Positions 62,166 through 64,000 of a DNA stretch of 64,000 bases are shown here, piece after piece. Origin of the DNA: Blastocystis sp. Blastoise (Eukaryota; Sar; Bigyra; Opalinata; Blastocystidae); contig JBBPEB010000026.1 in NCBI GenBank assembly GCA_039096225.1, forward strand, positions 777,001 through 841,000, in the 5' to 3' direction. The notes under the pieces are model-generated. The model was given only the letters and a program-made list of their open reading frames with translations. It did no database searches and had not been told where the DNA came from. Within the stretch, counting starts at the first letter, position 1; each line of letters opens with the position of its first letter. The position numbers were made by a program, and so were the translations under genes.

Positions 62166-62604
62166 CTATGTTCCACCACCATCGTCATCTTCTTCTGAAA
62201 CAGTTAAAGCGTTAAGAGCAGAGATAAGAATCATAGCGTCAGCTCCAAGTACAGAAAGAGACGCTAATGTCGTCCTTTGTAACTATATAGTTTAGTTGAA
62301 TATATTCATATATATATAGAATGAAAAGGATTTAAAAAGTAAAGAATGATTGACAAAAAGATAATCTAAGATATACATATGTATAAATAGAATATATTTA
62401 ACAAATACATACGACCTTAGTATCAACTTTGGCTGTCTTCATGAATGTAGTTTCATTCATTCTTTTCATTGTAGAAGCCATTTTTGTCTCAAATTTTTTA
62501 AAACCTTGTTTTGATTCTTTGAGACCCATCGACCGAGCCGCATTATAAACAGCTTTCATGGATGACATGGTCTTATAAGCACGATTCATACCACTCTTAA
62601 ACAT
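62166..62604 (-). CDS. Small basic protein with acidic tail, unknown function
   Basis: Two exons (62413-62604 and 62166-62282) join in phase 0 at a GTATGT donor and TATATAG acceptor to give 102 residues. The first two thirds is basic and helical (MFKSGMNRAYKTMSSMKAVY, MGLKESKQGFKKF, MASTMKRMNE). Then comes a short Ala/Leu-rich, possibly membrane-associated helix (LGADAMILISALNAL) and an acidic end EEDDDGGGT. I do not recognise the family. It has clear coding character and normal splice sites, and is flanked by real genes. The Met-rich basic start could also be a mitochondrial presequence. Confidence 0.65.
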
Positions 62605-63848
62605 TCTATACAATAATCAATCATTAAATTTATAATTGAAAGATTAATATACTATACCTAAAGCTTAGAAGAAGAGAAAAGAAATACCAACAGTCAATTT
62701 CATTAATTCTTGTTTTCCCACGACAATTATTCATTTTTTTACTTAAAAATTCATTATTTTTATAGAAATTACTTTTGAGGTTTCTCTCTTTGGTTATTTA
62801 TGGAAGAAGTCTTTGTTGAACCCTATACTTGTTTTGAAGATATATGATATTGTGTATAAAGAGCGGGAAATGGTTTTTTAACTATCTTTTTTATGTAATT
62901 GAATTCGTATTTTTGGTATAGGTCAATCTAAGATTTTGTTGAATATTTATATTGTAACAGGAGGATCTTGGAAGCTGTTTAAAAGAATTACAATTTATTT
63001 TTCAAAGCATATGTTTTTTTTTTCTGTATATCATGAAAAAGTTGTGTCCATAATCGAGATATGATCGATAAGAGAGATGTTGGATACAAAACATATTTTA
63101 TTAACAAATAAGAATTAATAATATTTATAAAAACTATAAAAAATAATTCAAAAAAAATTTTTTCTTTTGAAAAATTAATAGTATTCTATTATTTTTTAAT
63201 CAAAAAGTAAAAAATGTGATCTTTAAGACTTTAGTATGGTGTTTATATTCACGATAATTTAAAATAGAGTAAATTTATGAACAAATGATCGTGACATGTA
63301 AAAAGTGTTTTTTCGAGTGTATTGGATTCGTGTTGTTTTGAATTTATGACTATAATGGGAATGATATCTGATTACTATTAGTCATTTATATCTTATAATT
63401 TATGTGATTGTCGTTGATTTATCAAGAATATGATGAGATATAAAGCATTATATTTTTAGAAGAGAATCATATAGTGATGAGTGAGTCACAAGAAAGCTAT
63501 TTTATGAAAAACTAATCATTTTCAATGAAATAGGATTGAAAACATTTTTCTCGTTAAATGCATAAAATATACCTAGAACGTAGAATGCGAATTGATAAAA
63601 AAATAGGAATGAGAAATATCAACAACTCTGTAAAAAGAAAACAAATCAATAAAAACTAACATGCATTTCAGAAAAATGACTGTGCAGAAAAGACAGGAAA
63701 TATATATATGTTTAAAACTATACAAAAATAAAACAAATACAAATACAAAAAACTATTAGCAAAATTACAAAAAACTTGAAATGATAAATTTCTTGCTATA
63801 TAAATTATAAAGAAAGAGTGTGAGAATGTCTATTGATTTATATATTAT
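62605..63848. other. Intergenic region, no gene seen
   Basis: About 1.2 kb of AT-rich sequence without coding character, tRNA or repeat that could be recognised. Confidence 0.55.
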
Positions 63849-64000
63849 TTATTCTTCTAATTGAGAAGCTTTTTGATTGGTTTGTTCTTGTTGTTCTTTA
63901 GATTGTTTAGTATATTGTTTAATAGTATCTTTTGAAACGGGTTCAAATGCATCAGCAACCGGTGATGTTAATACAATCTTAGGAGCTAAACTGAAACGAA
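63849..64000 (-). CDS. 3' end of an unidentified gene (truncated by window)
   Basis: An open minus-strand frame from the window edge encodes RFSLAPKIVLTSPVADAFEP then VSKDTIKQYTKQSKEQQEQ, with the ending ASQLEE before TAA at 63849. The composition is coding-like (GC richer than surroundings). The Gln/Lys-rich end is probably a helix or coiled coil. The family is not recognisable from about 50 residues. Confidence 0.6.
   Translation of the reverse strand, partial: RFSLAPKIVLTSPVADAFEPVSKDTIKQYTKQSKEQQEQTNQKASQLEE

Overview
The window is nuclear DNA from a very AT-rich, intron-dense eukaryote with standard-code genes. Introns are short, usually begin GTATAT/GTATTT, end TATATAG, and are filled with TA, TTA and longer tandem repeats. 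Exons are richer in GC and carry Asn- and Ser-rich runs. The gene set (COG6, RBM42, ZNF207/BuGZ, NCAPH2, RRP7, NOC4, codanin-1, AMPK alpha, a PIWI-clade Argonaute) and the presence of AT-AC introns suggest a free-living protist with complex splicing. Poly-Asn runs and a PIWI-clade Argonaute recall Amoebozoa, but the sequence does not settle the lineage. Nothing prokaryotic, viral or organellar was seen.

Layout. 0.8-5.5 kb: filamin-type Ig repeat surface protein (5' end unresolved). 5.5-8.2 kb: gene-poor, with two tRNA-like fossils and a TGTCAC-rich block. 8.2-15.4 kb: a large type I membrane protein built from three copies of a multi-domain unit. 15.9-17.4 kb (minus): type II membrane glycosyltransferase-like protein lacking its DxD motif. 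18.5-27.5 kb (plus): RRP7, ZNF207/BuGZ, COG6, RBM42. 28.3-32.6 kb: one gene joining an Arb2 domain, a FYVE finger and an AGC kinase. 33.3-36.5 kb: condensin II NCAPH2. 37.5-42.5 kb: a nuclear protein with two psq/CENP-B-type DNA-binding regions and no transposase core. 43.6-47.1 kb: NOC4. 47.4-54.0 kb: codanin-1. Minus strand: AMPK/SNF1 alpha (54.4-56.7), PIWI-like Argonaute with lost slicer residues (57.4-61.8), a 102-residue unknown (62.2-62.6) and the 3' end of another gene (63.8-64.0).

There is no operon-like logic; most genes are core eukaryotic functions: ribosome biogenesis (RRP7, NOC4), Golgi tethering (COG6), chromosome and histone handling (ZNF207, NCAPH2, codanin-1) and signalling (AMPK, FYVE-AGC kinase).

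The most notable observations are six candidate U12-type AT-AC introns in three genes, each restoring the reading frame; the Arb2-FYVE-AGC kinase fusion; the apparently slicer-dead PIWI protein; the threefold-repeated ectodomain; the tandem psq/CENP-B protein; and a GC-rich near-palindrome (TTCCCGYGG) scattered through exons of unrelated genes. Exon junctions were read by eye. For RRP7, ZNF207, COG6, RBM42, the kinase fusion, AMPK alpha, the glycosyltransferase-like gene and the 102-residue protein, the exon lengths sum to whole codons. The other gene models are less exact.
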